Shown: piece after piece, positions 35,307 through 45,101 of the stretch
How positions within the stretch are numbered: position 1 is the stretch's first letter
Layout: each line of letters starts with the position of its first letter
Assembly (NCBI RefSeq): GCF_012933555.1
Contig: NZ_JABBPK010000001.1
Location: 4,070,001 to 4,134,000 of the forward strand
Direction of reading: 5' to 3'
Source: Niallia alba
GTDB lineage: Bacteria; Bacillota; Bacilli; Bacillales; Cytobacillaceae
DNA: 64,000 bases
The notes under the pieces: model-generated
Told to the model about the DNA's origin: nothing
Seen by the model: the letters and a program-made list of their open reading frames with translations, nothing else
Database searches by the model: none
Made by a program: the position numbers and the translations under genes

Positions 35307-35834
35307 TTATTTACTCTCCTTTGTTTTTAACAAATAATAATCTTGATCAAAAAGCAATTTTTCCATAATCATTACATCTACAAATTCCCCTCTTAATTTT
35401 CCTTGATTTTTAAGTAATCCAACTTTCCTATAATTCTGCTTTCGATAAAGACCTTGACCTAAAGCATTGATAGGGAATGTAAAGAGCACTAACTTGTAAA
35501 AACCATGTGATTTTGCTTCTTCTTCTAAGACCCGTAATAATTGTTGACCTATTCCTTTCCCCCTAAATCCCCTATGTATATATATGGATAGTTCTCCTAC
35601 ACCCTGGTAAACAGCTCTTGTATTATAAGCATTTATGGAAGCCCAACCAGTTATTTCTCCTTGTTCGTTTGTTGCTACGAAAGCACAATATCTTCCATTA
35701 TGGAGATTAAACCACTTGTAAATATAGTTTTCGTCTTTAAGTTCTTCTTCAAAGGTGGCTATTCCATCTTCAATTCCTTGATTATAAATCTCTAATATAG
35801 CCAATAAATCCCTTTCCTCTACTTTTCTAATCAT
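35307..35834 (-). CDS. arsN1: ArsN1-type GNAT N-acetyltransferase
   Basis: This 175-residue GNAT protein of the phosphinothricin/arsinothricin acetyltransferase type begins MIRKVEERDLLAILEIYNQGI and has GVGELSIYIHRGFRGKGIGQQLL for acetyl-CoA binding. ArsN1 detoxifies arsinothricin, an organoarsenical antibiotic. Adjacent arsenic genes support that reading over herbicide resistance. Start ATG follows AAGGAGTTGG. Confidence 0.8.
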   Translation of the reverse strand: MIRKVEERDLLAILEIYNQGIEDGIATFEEELKDENYIYKWFNLHNGRYCAFVATNEQGEITGWASINAYNTRAVYQGVGELSIYIHRGFRGKGIGQQLLRVLEEEAKSHGFYKLVLFTFPINALGQGLYRKQNYRKVGLLKNQGKLRGEFVDVMIMEKLLFDQDYYLLKTKESK

Positions 35835-35903
35835 TTTTCCAACTCCTTAATTGACTTTCACATTAATTGACTTTATCAATTATAATATTTAATGAAAGCC
35901 ACC

Positions 35904-36362
35904 TTATTTGGTGGCACAACTACCTAGCCCATTGTTTTTATTCATTGCATATAGAAGCAAACTTAGACTTTCCATTACCTGTTGATGTTTATCTTCCTGA
36001 ATATGTTGAAAAATATTACCTAGATACTCTAACATTTGATTGGAAATTTCCTCTGCCTTCAATTCCCCTTCATCCGTAAGTGACAAAAGGACATACCTTC
36101 TATCATTAGGATCTGGAACTCTTAAAATAAAGTTAAGTTCAACCAGTTTATTTACCTGTCTACTTAAAAGCCCTGTATCCATCATTAACTTTTCTGCCAA
36201 TGTCTGTAGAGATATATTTGGGCTCTTACTTAACTCATAAACAATGTGACTTTGTGATACTGTAATTCCACAACAATCAGATCCGTCTTTCTGAAGAAGA
36301 CCAAAGTCCCTTACCAATTGCTGGAGCAATTCACGTATTTGAATTTTATCCTGTGTTTTCAT
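35904..36362 (-). CDS. MarR-family regulator of the arsenic cluster
   Basis: This 152-residue winged-helix protein of the MarR family (VVSLTDEG-like RRYVLLSLTDEGELKAEEI wing) starts MKTQDKIQIRELLQQLV and has a CC pair (SDCCGITVSQSH) near the N-terminus that could bind arsenite. It is the first gene of the arsN1-monooxygenase transcript and its own promoter carries an inverted repeat. Start ATG follows AGAGGCGATAAT. Confidence 0.8.
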   Translation of the reverse strand: MKTQDKIQIRELLQQLVRDFGLLQKDGSDCCGITVSQSHIVYELSKSPNISLQTLAEKLMMDTGLLSRQVNKLVELNFILRVPDPNDRRYVLLSLTDEGELKAEEISNQMLEYLGNIFQHIQEDKHQQVMESLSLLLYAMNKNNGLGSCATK

Positions 36363-36382
36363 ATATTATCGCCTCTAATTAG

Positions 36383-36411
36383 ATGTTATCATCATTAATT
36401 GATAATGTCAA
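36383..36411 (-). promoter_or_regulatory. Promoter and putative operator of the marR-arsN transcript
   Basis: Minus strand TTGACA (36406-36411), 17 bp, TAACAT (36383-36388). The spacer contains TTATCAATTAATGATGATAA, an imperfect palindrome of MarR-site type. Confidence 0.6.
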
Positions 36412-36534
36412 ATAATATTTTGAACTTATACCTTATTCAACTCCCCCTTTAGTTACACAAGAGACTCCTCCACTAAAATAAAATGAGTGTTAACTTTTAA
36501 ATTAAGCGTTAATTACTATTAACCTTAAATCTCA

Positions 36535-36578
36535 TAAAAAACGTCTAATCCCTTATGAAACAAGGTTCTAGACGTTTA
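36535..36578 (-). terminator. Terminator after tnsC
   Basis: On the minus strand TAAACGTCTAGAACC...GGGATTAGACGTTT forms a hairpin followed by a T run. It lies ~70 bp past the tnsC stop. The rest of the 36363-36646 gap is the marR promoter. Confidence 0.75.
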
Positions 36579-36646
36579 TCAATTATAAAAGCGTTAATAT
36601 TAGTAAAAACGAGTTCATTTATTTTTCACCTTCTTATTACGCGTTA

Positions 36647-37618
36647 TTATATGTATTTTTTCATCCTTTTCTCTTTCTCAAATGCATCAATCAAATTAAA
36701 TTTCTCATCATTAAATGGATTGATAACAAAGGGTCTTGTTGATAATGAAATGGATTTAAATGAAATATACAAGTCATCCTCAGAAATTAAATCACTCCCA
36801 CTTTTTAAAGCCTGTACGGTTGATTCTTCTATTAGTTTTTTTATATAAAATGGATTTCCTTTAGTTGCATAAAAAATCTTCTTTGCTAATACTGGATCAG
36901 CTAAGAAAGCTTGCTCAGGAAAGGGCAGTTGCTTATCTAATCCATTTAAAAACGCTCTAAATTCTATTTCCTCTTCTTTCGATTGGTAGGAAAAAGGCTG
37001 TAAACTTTGCTTTTCACAAAAGCGGCGGTCTAATTGTTCATTATAAACAAAGACTTTATTTGATTCAGGCATTCCGCATACTAATATTGGTATTCTAACT
37101 TCATTAGATAAATTTTTCACCCAATTAGATGCTTTGTTTAATACATTTTTACTTTCGCTATCAATTAAATGTTGAAACTCATCTACTATAATCATTTCAA
37201 CTTCACACTTTTCAACAAAAGATAATATTCTGACAGTCATATTATTCTCTGTACCACGATCATAGTTTGGATCTCCCATATTCAACAATATTTTAGAAGC
37301 CACTGACTTTGGTGTTGCTCCTACAGGAACTGTTAAATATAAAATCGGAATTTTTGTAAAACCATCAATAATTTTTCTCGGATATTTACTTTCATACTCT
37401 TTGAGTAGAGTAGATTTCCCAAGACCAGTTTCACCATATATAAATAAACCATCAGGCTGAACAGAACCAAAGGATAACTGATGGTGTTCTTCTATTTTAT
37501 CTAATATTTTTTTATAACGCGGATATTGAATAATGATACTTTTAACGTGCTCTTTCCTTTTTTTTATTTCTTTGACATCAGGAATTTTACCTTTTAGTGG
37601 CTTAAATAATTCATTCAT
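36647..37618 (-). CDS. tnsC: TnsC-like AAA+ ATPase transposition regulator
   Basis: This 323-residue AAA+ ATPase has Walker A GETGLGKST (62-70) and Walker B MIIVDEFQH (142-150), with arginine-finger-type RRFCEKQSL. TnsC forms ATP-dependent filaments on target DNA chosen by TniQ/TnsD and recruits the TnsAB transposase. It is shorter than Tn7 TnsC (about 550 residues), close to TniB and to TnsC of compact Tn7-like elements. Its start is 10 bp after the tnsB stop. Confidence 0.88.
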   Translation of the reverse strand: MNELFKPLKGKIPDVKEIKKRKEHVKSIIIQYPRYKKILDKIEEHHQLSFGSVQPDGLFIYGETGLGKSTLLKEYESKYPRKIIDGFTKIPILYLTVPVGATPKSVASKILLNMGDPNYDRGTENNMTVRILSFVEKCEVEMIIVDEFQHLIDSESKNVLNKASNWVKNLSNEVRIPILVCGMPESNKVFVYNEQLDRRFCEKQSLQPFSYQSKEEEIEFRAFLNGLDKQLPFPEQAFLADPVLAKKIFYATKGNPFYIKKLIEESTVQALKSGSDLISEDDLYISFKSISLSTRPFVINPFNDEKFNLIDAFEKEKRMKKYI

Positions 37619-37628
37619 CGTTATGACC

Positions 37629-39680
37629 TCATTTTTTGAAACTCACTCCATAATCTGGTAATGAGTCTAAATCAATATAATCACTATTACTTTTCCCAAT
37701 CATTGTTTCTTCATCTTGTAATTGCTCTTTTTTACTTTTAGTTGCATATTTTTTCTGTTTATTTTCCCTTTCTTTCTGTTCATCATAATGAACAACTATT
37801 GTATCAGCTTCAATAGGACTTTCAATTTGTAGTTCCGCTAATCCCATTGAAGAAATACCTTCATAATTATAACTCTTAGGCAAATCTCGTTTATTCAACT
37901 GTTCCAAGTTGCGTTTTTGTTTGTTATATTTCTTTTTATCACAATTTGTGAGCTCTTTTACTTTTCTTATGGTTTTTGCTAAATTAGTTACATCATCTTT
38001 GTTAGCGCCAAGTGTTCTTACCGAAGAGTCTAGTTCTAACTGAGACAAATAAACAGGTAAATTCGTGGGAATTTCCTTTCTTTCAAGAGATGTTTTAAAT
38101 TTATCATAAACATAAACAGATCTCATATCCGCTAAGTCATATCGAACTTTAACAGACCCAATTTTCTTTTCGTGTTTTACCTCGTTAATTAAGTTAGCTC
38201 TAAGTTCCATTAAATCTTTACTATTATAGTATTCGTTTTCTATAACAACGCCTTTATTTTGTATCTTTCTATAATCTATTCCACTCATAAAAATTAATTT
38301 AAGCTCTTTTTTGCTTTGTGGTATAGGTAATTGTAGCAAAGGATTATTCACTAATCCTTTAAGCCATAGATCCTTTGGCTTTCCTCCTCGTCTCTTATCA
38401 TAAGAATTCGCAATTACATCTACCATCACCAGATGAGCCATATAAATAAACGTCTGCATTGTTATACAAGCTTCTCCTACAGAATCATATAATCCTTTCT
38501 CATAAACATTTGAAAAAGTCGTTCCTTTTAATGTATGAATCCATGTAGTGTTAAGTGTTCTAAATCCTCTCTCGATAGTTCCCTTTTGATAACCAGCACC
38601 AACTTTACAAAAGTGAACATTTATATTTAACTGTTGGCAAGTATCCTTAACATCATACGATTCATTTATTATTGAATTATCAAATACTACCTCAGAGGGT
38701 TTTCCATATGCTACCCAATCATTTTCTATTAAGGGATATAATTTTTTCAGGTACGTTTTTGGCATAATAGAATGTAATAGACATTGTTTCACCGCAGATG
38801 CATTTACATCCTTAAATGTTACATAAAATCCTAGTGGATGACCGGTAGCTTTATCTATTGCATAGACTAGCCAAGGACGTTCTGGCTTTAGTGTCGATGG
38901 ATTAATTAATAAGACATCGACAGGTGTCCAATCAATTTCCACTCTTTCCAAGGGTTTAGTAATTACAACTTCTTTTCTAGAACCTTTCTTCCTCAATTCA
39001 GTTTCAACTTTACCAAGCCTAATCTCTTCTTTTCTAAATTTGTCTTCTATAGTTTTCTTCCTTCTATAAAATGTAGAACGAGATACTATTTTAATTTTAT
39101 TTTTATCATCTCTAAATCTGTTAATTTCTTCGATTCTTAATGAAAATTCAGAAAAAAGATGTTCATCTGTAAACTTTTCACCACTATATTGGAATTCATT
39201 TACCAGTTCTTCTATTAGTTCGACTATCTCTCCCTTTGTATAATGATTTTTGGGACCAGGCTTCTTTTTTACAAGAGTTCGAATATCTTCATATTTTTCC
39301 CATCTACTCTTCCATTCATAAAAGGTTGTTTTACTAACTTTTGGTTCTATCGTATCTAAATAACTCTTAATTTCTGCAGGTAGTATCTCTCCGTCTATCA
39401 CTGGTTTTATAATTTTATACCTTCTTTTAGCCTCGTTAACTGAATCTATATCTAGCAATGAAAAGTCCCTAATTTCAAATTCATTGCTGCGCCAATCGTT
39501 GTTTCTGAATACTAATTCTTCTTTATTCCACTTTTCTAATAAGTGTTCTTTATCCCAAATCTCGATTTTATTGTAATTTAAATTCTCTAGTTCGATTGCT
39601 CCATTTATTTCTCTTCTAACTATATATCTATCTTCATCTATCATTAACTTTGTTCCTGCTAAAAATGCAAACATACTCAT
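37629..39680 (-). CDS. tnsB: TnsB-like DDE transposase
   Basis: This 683-residue Mu/TniA-type transposase makes the 3'-end cuts and joins ends to target. After N-terminal helix-turn-helix DNA-binding regions (about 95-220) the RNase H core shows Asp250 (VEIDWTPVD), Asp334 (VVFDNS) and Glu370 (GTIERGF). The beta-barrel and linker follow (LPVYLSQLEL region) and a charged C-terminal tail for TnsC contact. It should bind the TTTTCATAATT-type repeats at both ends. Originally 6 bp after tnsA; now separated by an IS4-family copy. Confidence 0.9.
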   Translation of the reverse strand: MSMFAFLAGTKLMIDEDRYIVRREINGAIELENLNYNKIEIWDKEHLLEKWNKEELVFRNNDWRSNEFEIRDFSLLDIDSVNEAKRRYKIIKPVIDGEILPAEIKSYLDTIEPKVSKTTFYEWKSRWEKYEDIRTLVKKKPGPKNHYTKGEIVELIEELVNEFQYSGEKFTDEHLFSEFSLRIEEINRFRDDKNKIKIVSRSTFYRRKKTIEDKFRKEEIRLGKVETELRKKGSRKEVVITKPLERVEIDWTPVDVLLINPSTLKPERPWLVYAIDKATGHPLGFYVTFKDVNASAVKQCLLHSIMPKTYLKKLYPLIENDWVAYGKPSEVVFDNSIINESYDVKDTCQQLNINVHFCKVGAGYQKGTIERGFRTLNTTWIHTLKGTTFSNVYEKGLYDSVGEACITMQTFIYMAHLVMVDVIANSYDKRRGGKPKDLWLKGLVNNPLLQLPIPQSKKELKLIFMSGIDYRKIQNKGVVIENEYYNSKDLMELRANLINEVKHEKKIGSVKVRYDLADMRSVYVYDKFKTSLERKEIPTNLPVYLSQLELDSSVRTLGANKDDVTNLAKTIRKVKELTNCDKKKYNKQKRNLEQLNKRDLPKSYNYEGISSMGLAELQIESPIEADTIVVHYDEQKERENKQKKYATKSKKEQLQDEETMIGKSNSDYIDLDSLPDYGVSFKK

Positions 39681-39740
39681 TAGTAACTATCCCCTCACAA
39701 TATCTATAAAAGTTTCATCATTGAGTAATTCATTTATGAG

Positions 39741-41145
39741 CACTAGTGTTGCATAAATAGTGTCATAATTTTCAGTTTACTCACCTTCCCTGTTTAGAGG
39801 CAAAAAAGTAAATACCCAATCAAAGGTGGCCCCATCCATTTGGAAATTTATTTACAATTAGACTTTTGCAACGACGACAATTTGCATATTTAAGGGATGG
39901 CTTTTCCTTCAATCTTTCGAAGCCAAACATTCGCTGGTTTCCACAATGCAGCCCTTAGATAACGGCTAATCTGTAAGGTTTTTCGCTTGCTTCTGGTCTC
40001 GATTTGCACGAGAACATGTAGGCAAAAAACAATTAGTGCGATAAATACTTGATTTTGAATCGCCCATTCGCTTTGACCGTAGAACTTTTTGATGCTGAGA
40101 TGTTGTTTGATCCATTTAAAAAACAGCTCAATTGCCCACCGTGATTTATACATTTCTGAAATTTCTTCGGCGCTTAAATCAAAACGATTTGTAATTAAAT
40201 GAAGTTCATTTCCTTTTGAGTCCATCACTTTTAGAAGCCGAAAGTAATTTTCAGCACGGTTTTGAGTCGTACCTATCAACACCATTTGGTCTGATAAAAC
40301 AGCTGTATCCTTGGGTAGCTTAAAATCGTAAACGTTCCGTATGACTGCATTTTTGCGTAGCCGTGAAAGAAAGAAGTAGCCATCATCAGTCATGCGATCA
40401 AAGCGCTCGTAGTCTAGATAACCACGGTCAAACACATACATGCATTCCTTGTCATCCACCATGATTTCAAGCTGACCACGGTCATGTTCTTTTGCCGTTG
40501 TCATAACGGCCTTTTCAGGATAGGATATACCCTTTTCCATAAACACAAGGCGCAAATGTAACTTTACACCTGCTTTTGTTTTGCGGAATTTAGCCCATTT
40601 ATGATTGGTCAAATTAAGTGGCAATGTGCTTGAATCAATGATTTTTAACGGCATCACGAGTTTCGTGTAATGCGTTTTGGCATGAATTTGTGACACTAAA
40701 TCAAGGAAAAGCCTTTGAAATAGATCAGGGTTTATGCCGTTTAACCGCCGTGACAACTGAGAAATACTAATAGAATCAAGGTCTATCCCTTTTTGAAGCT
40801 GGTCATCGAAAAGACAATCACCCAGCGCATGCAGACTTTCAATTTCTTGTAGCTGCGCAAAAAGTAGTAATTTTAGAAATGACTCTGTCGTTAATTTTTT
40901 CGTATAGTAATCTAATTTCATCGTTTTCACGTTTTCTTCAAATAATTGAAGATTTATAGGTGAAAACCATTGTCCAAATGAAGTTTTTCGTGTAATCTTG
41001 TCCATGTGATGGTCCTTTTTTAGTGGATTTGGACGGGTTACCACCTGACTAATCCATTATAAAGGACTTTTTCTTTGCGCAAAATAATAATATTGAACAT
41101 TTTGAGTATTTTTAATAGTGAATTTAAATTAATGCAACACTAGTG
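39741..41145 (-). mobile_element. IS4-family insertion sequence (IS4Bsu1-like), copy 1
   Basis: This 1405 bp element has ends CACTAGTGTTGCATAAAT / ATTAATGCAACACTAGTG and is flanked by a 9 bp duplication ATTTATGAG (39732-39740, 41146-41154). Size, duplication length and the transposase resemble IS4Bsu1 of Bacillus. It inserted near the 3' end of tnsA. A sister copy lies at 42223-43624. Confidence 0.9.
39890..41005 (-). CDS. IS4-family transposase (copy 1)
   Basis: This 371-residue DDE transposase begins MDKITRKTSFGQWFSPINLQ, with IIDSSTLPLNL, YVFDRGYLDYERFD and the Y-(2)R-(3)E-(6)K-type MYKSRWAIELFFKWIKQH signature. I use the ATG at 41005 behind AAAAAAGGACC rather than an upstream codon. Frame intact and likely active. 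Confidence 0.9.
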   Translation of the reverse strand: MDKITRKTSFGQWFSPINLQLFEENVKTMKLDYYTKKLTTESFLKLLLFAQLQEIESLHALGDCLFDDQLQKGIDLDSISISQLSRRLNGINPDLFQRLFLDLVSQIHAKTHYTKLVMPLKIIDSSTLPLNLTNHKWAKFRKTKAGVKLHLRLVFMEKGISYPEKAVMTTAKEHDRGQLEIMVDDKECMYVFDRGYLDYERFDRMTDDGYFFLSRLRKNAVIRNVYDFKLPKDTAVLSDQMVLIGTTQNRAENYFRLLKVMDSKGNELHLITNRFDLSAEEISEMYKSRWAIELFFKWIKQHLSIKKFYGQSEWAIQNQVFIALIVFCLHVLVQIETRSKRKTLQISRYLRAALWKPANVWLRKIEGKAIP

Positions 41146-41739
41146 ATTTATGAGATCAATATTTAATTGCTGATTATAAATCATATAGTATAAATTCGAA
41201 TAAATTTCTGGACTAGGTATACTATCATCAAACTTTATGATATCTTCCATCTTACTTTTTCCATTTTTTTGTATAAAATTATAAATTTTTATTTTTGTAC
41301 TTTCTTTAGTTAACCTTTCGTCGACTCCTCTAATCTTATCGAGGTTTTGTATTAGATATCCTTGTCTTATATCTTTTTCTGTAACTATTTTGAATTTCCA
41401 TCCTTTTTTTTCACAATATATTTTCCCTACTTCAAATTTAACTTTATTATCTTCTTCTTTAATCTTATCCTCTGGCTTAACTTCAAAAATAATATACTGT
41501 TTATCCTTAGTTTCCACTAAAAAATCAGGAAAATATTTGTATATCTTCCCTTTATATCTGTATTCTATTTTTATTGGTTGAGATTGAATTTTTATGATTG
41601 AAGGATCAAAATCTAAAACCTTAATGAAGTCCTTCTCTAACAGACTCTCCCAAGCAACCATTTCATTAGACTTTTTGCTATTTATAAAGCCTCTAAAGCT
41701 GCCTTTTTTGGATGGTTTTATTTTTCTAACTTGTTCCAT
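41140..41739 (-). CDS. tnsA: TnsA-like endonuclease, C-terminus cut by an IS
   Basis: This restriction-endonuclease-fold subunit makes the 5'-end cuts for cut-and-paste transposition. Catalytic residues appear as Glu31 (WESLLEKD), Asp72 (YFPDFLV) and Glu86-Val-Lys88 (IFEVK). The reading frame ends in the IS sequence (INH then TAG from CACTAG). Without the IS the frame runs on for ELLNDETFIDIVRG and stops 6 bp before tnsB, so ~14 residues are lost from a ~212-residue protein. The nuclease core is complete; TnsC-contacting C-terminal residues may be affected. Start follows AGGTGATAAT. Confidence 0.85.
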   Translation of the reverse strand: MEQVRKIKPSKKGSFRGFINSKKSNEMVAWESLLEKDFIKVLDFDPSIIKIQSQPIKIEYRYKGKIYKYFPDFLVETKDKQYIIFEVKPEDKIKEEDNKVKFEVGKIYCEKKGWKFKIVTEKDIRQGYLIQNLDKIRGVDERLTKESTKIKIYNFIQKNGKSKMEDIIKFDDSIPSPEIYSNLYYMIYNQQLNIDLINH

Positions 41740-41801
41740 ATTATCACCTAGTTTACCAGAGTATTTTTTTGGAGATTATTATATTTGAGGTGAAGAACAT
41801 C

Positions 41802-42222
41802 ATGTTACTTTTTTATTTAAAGCCTAAGAACAACGAAAGCCTTACTGGATTCTTTTATAGGACGGCAAAAGAAAACTTAATGGATAACATAAAATGGATT
41901 AATGATCACTTTTCCGTATTTACAGGTTATCAGCCTAATGTTAATTTAATGAATTGGGGCGAACAAAACCATATTAAAGATACTTCAAACTTTTTACGCA
42001 TCGAATATCAGCTTGCAAACAGTATGACTTTTACTTATCTATTAGAATTTCACGGTTTAAGAGTAGATTATACCAAGAACACTATTAAGTGCCCTTGGTT
42101 TTCATACCAAACAACAAAGGTTTGTCCAGTATGTTTAAAAGAGGAACCGATTCACCGTTTAGACTGGAGTTTTACATATAGTTTTATATGTAGAAAGCAC
42201 AAATTATTTCTAATTGATAAAT
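41802..42222 (+). pseudogene. tniQ: tniQ-2, 5' part (interrupted by IS4-family copy 2)
   Basis: An ATG behind GAGGTGAAG begins MLLFYLKPKNNESLTGFFYRTAKEN, the typical P-x-x-x-E-S start of TniQ/TnsD. Zinc ligands CPVC and ICRKHKLF follow. The frame enters the IS after LIDK. Removing the IS and one 9 bp duplicate joins it perfectly in frame to 43634-45024, giving CMYC to complete a second zinc finger and a 603-residue protein. TniQ/TnsD proteins read the target site. It diverges from tnsA. Confidence 0.85.
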
Positions 42223-43624
42223 CACTAGTGTTGCATAAATGTTGTTAGAATATTCAGTTTAAATATGTCCCCTGTTAAGAGCCAAAAAAGTAAATACCCA
42301 ACTAAAGGTGGATCCATCCATTTGGAAATTTTTTACAATTAGACTTAAGAGACGACGACAATTTGTTTATTAAGGAATGGTTTTTCCTTCAATCTTTCGA
42401 AGCCAAATATGTGCTGGTTTCCACAAAGCTGCCCGTAAATATCGGCTAATTTGTAGGGTTTTTCGTTTACTTTTTGTCTCGATTTGTGCGAGAACATGCA
42501 GGCAAAAAACAATAAGTGCGATAAACACTTGATTCTGAATTGCCCATTCGCTTTGGCCGTAAAACTTTTTGATATGGAGATGTTGTTTAATCCATTTGAA
42601 AAATAACTCAATCGCCCAGCGTGATTTATACATCTTTGAGATTTCTTCAGCACTTAAATCAAAACGATTTGTGATTAAATGAAGCTCATTTCCTTTTGAA
42701 TCAATCACTTTTAGAAGACGAAAGTAATTTTCGGCACGGTTTTGCGTCGTACCAATCAACACCATTTGATCCGACAAAACAGATGTATTCTCGGGTAGTT
42801 TAAAATCGTAAACCTCCCGTATGACTGCGTTTTTTCGCAGCCTAGAAAGGAAAAAGTAGCCGTCATCTGTCATCCGATCAAAGCGTTCGTAGTCTAAGTA
42901 ACCACGGTCAAACACATACATACATTCCTTGTCATCAACCATTACTTCAAGCTGACCGCGGTCATGTTCTTTGGCCGTTGTCATAATGGCCTTTTCGGGA
43001 TAGGATATACCTTTTTCCATAAACACAAGGCGTAAGTGCAATTTAACACCCGCTTTTGTTTTGCGGAATTTTGCCCATTTATGATTAGTCAAATTGAGAG
43101 GCAATGTGCTTGAATCAATGATTTTTAATGGCATCACAAGTTTCGTGTTGTGCGTTTTGGCATGAATTTGTGAAACTAAATCAAGGAAAAGCTTTTGGAA
43201 TAAGTCTGGATTCATGCCATTTAAACGGCGTGAGAGTTGGGAAATACTGATAGAATCAAGATCAATGCCCTTTTGCAGTTGATCATCGAAAAGACAATCG
43301 CTCAGCGCATGCAGACTTTCGACTTCTTCTAGCTGCGCAAAAAGTAATAATTTTAGAAATGACTCTGTCGTTAGTTTTTTCGTATAGAAATCTAATTTCA
43401 ACGTTTTCACGTTTTCTTCAAATAATTGAAGATTTATTGGTGAAAACCATTGTCCAAATGAAGTTTTTCGTGTAATCTTGTCCATGCGATAGTCCTTTTT
43501 AGTGGATTTGGACGGGTTACCACCTAACTTATCCATTATAAAGGACTTTTTCTTTGCATAAAATGATAAAATTGAACATTTCAAGTATTTTTAATAGTTA
43601 AATTAAATTAACGCAACACTAGTG
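42223..43624 (-). mobile_element. IS4-family insertion sequence (IS4Bsu1-like), copy 2
   Basis: 1402 bp, with ends CACTAGTGTTGCATAAAT / ...AACGCAACACTAGTG, and a 9 bp duplication TTGATAAAT (42214-42222, 43625-43633). Closely related to copy 1 but with scattered substitutions, so not a very recent duplicate. Confidence 0.9.
42370..43485 (-). CDS. IS4-family transposase (copy 2)
   Basis: This 371-residue protein differs from copy 1 at a few positions (for example QLEEVESL versus QLQEIESL, FYTKKL versus YYTKKL). All catalytic regions are present. Start chosen as in copy 1. Confidence 0.9.
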   Translation of the reverse strand: MDKITRKTSFGQWFSPINLQLFEENVKTLKLDFYTKKLTTESFLKLLLFAQLEEVESLHALSDCLFDDQLQKGIDLDSISISQLSRRLNGMNPDLFQKLFLDLVSQIHAKTHNTKLVMPLKIIDSSTLPLNLTNHKWAKFRKTKAGVKLHLRLVFMEKGISYPEKAIMTTAKEHDRGQLEVMVDDKECMYVFDRGYLDYERFDRMTDDGYFFLSRLRKNAVIREVYDFKLPENTSVLSDQMVLIGTTQNRAENYFRLLKVIDSKGNELHLITNRFDLSAEEISKMYKSRWAIELFFKWIKQHLHIKKFYGQSEWAIQNQVFIALIVFCLHVLAQIETKSKRKTLQISRYLRAALWKPAHIWLRKIEGKTIP

Positions 43625-43633
43625 TTGATAAAT

Positions 43634-45024
43634 GTATGTATTGTTCTAGAGATATAAATATTAAGACCGTTATTTCCGATAAATGTGTTTGTGGGATGCC
43701 TTTATCTTCAGCTAAACCCAAAAATGTTACATTATCTCTTCTATTTAATTATCAACAAGAGGTTGATAAATTTTTCTCCCATGATAAAACTGTTAATATT
43801 AATGATTGGATTTCAAATTCTTCGACATTCTATTATGCATTAGAGTTTTTAGCAACTTGGATACCACAAACAATCAATATTGATGAGATTATAACATTAG
43901 ATGGTTTTAAATATAGCGGAAACGCAGTTGTTAATAGCCGTTTAAAAAAATCAAAAACACTTATTCAATCTTGTCCTTTATACATACACGCTTACATATT
44001 ATTGAGGGATTGGCCAAAGCAATTTTATACATTCATTAGATTGATGAAAAATAAAAACAACCTTAATAGTTTTCGTCTATTTTGTAATGCTGTTAATAAG
44101 TTAATTGGCACTAATTTGGAACCATTGCACACTGAGTTTATGAACTATATACTTAAGAATCAATTACCAAATAGTTATCCAAATCAATTTATTAGTATAA
44201 AAAAGGCATGTGAAATTACTAAATTAAAAGAAGATACAATTAAAAGAAGTGATTTTTTTCAGCTGTTTATGTGTAACTTCAAGGAAATGGAATTTTTCTT
44301 TGTGAAAAAAATGGAAATCGAAAAATGGTTGTCCCTTTACAAAGAATCGATTTCAAAAGAACACTTACGGAATACTTGGCGGACAAGCCCAAAAGTTACT
44401 TTTAACATACTTTCCAATAATGTATTATGGCCAGCTATTAACATACAAACTGGTTCTGTAATGCAATGGCAAATCCCTATTGGCAAATTAGAAGAAATCA
44501 CTTTAAGGTTACAACAGAGAACCACTCTAATAATTGGACCAAAAATTATTTTAAATAAAGCCTTTCAGTGGGTTGGTGTACATTACTCTTTTGTTGTAAT
44601 TAAAGCAATGTTGGCAGGGTGCTTACCATTCGAATTAGATAAAAAAGTTTTGGGTAATTCTTTGGTTTCAAAAAGAGTACTTTTTAAAATAGTTCGAAAT
44701 ATTGTTGTTAAACTGGCTAAACAAAGTGGAGTTTTATCGCAAAAAGATGTTGCCTTCTTGTTTGGTGTTAAGAAAAAGGATATTGAATATTGGATTTGTA
44801 CAAATAGACTTAAAACTAATAGCTCAGGGGCTATTACAAACGATTCCTTTACTAAATTTGAATCCAAGTACTTTACAACCTTTCAAATTTCCATGATTAA
44901 ATCTATTAGTACAAAAAGAATATTAAAAAAATATAATAAGGGGAAATTGATTGCTGTTTCAGGACCTGAATTAAACGATGGTAAACGCTTATTATTCTTA
45001 AAAAGCGTAATTAACATAATCTAA
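43634..45024 (+). pseudogene. tniQ: tniQ-2, 3' part
   Basis: This holds the remaining ~460 residues of the interrupted TniQ/TnsD-like protein: CMYCSRDINIKT...CVCGMPLS completes the zinc module, followed by long helical C-terminal regions with several helix-turn-helix-like stretches (FISIKKACEITKLKEDTIKRSDF, LSQKDVAFLFGVKKKDIEYWI). The long C-terminus is the target DNA reader in TnsD proteins. Translation from an internal ATG is possible but would lack the TniQ core. Confidence 0.8.
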
Positions 45025-45101
45025 TAAAGATTAAAATAGCTTTCTAATGACTGAATCCTACTGAATTTTATTAATTATTCAAAAAAGCTGAGATTTTATA
45101 T

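Noticed and set aside
42223-42230. CACTAGTG as an 8 bp target duplication of the IS4 copies
   Set aside because: The same octamer borders both copies at both ends, so it is part of the IS ends; the true duplications are the distinct 9 bp words outside it.
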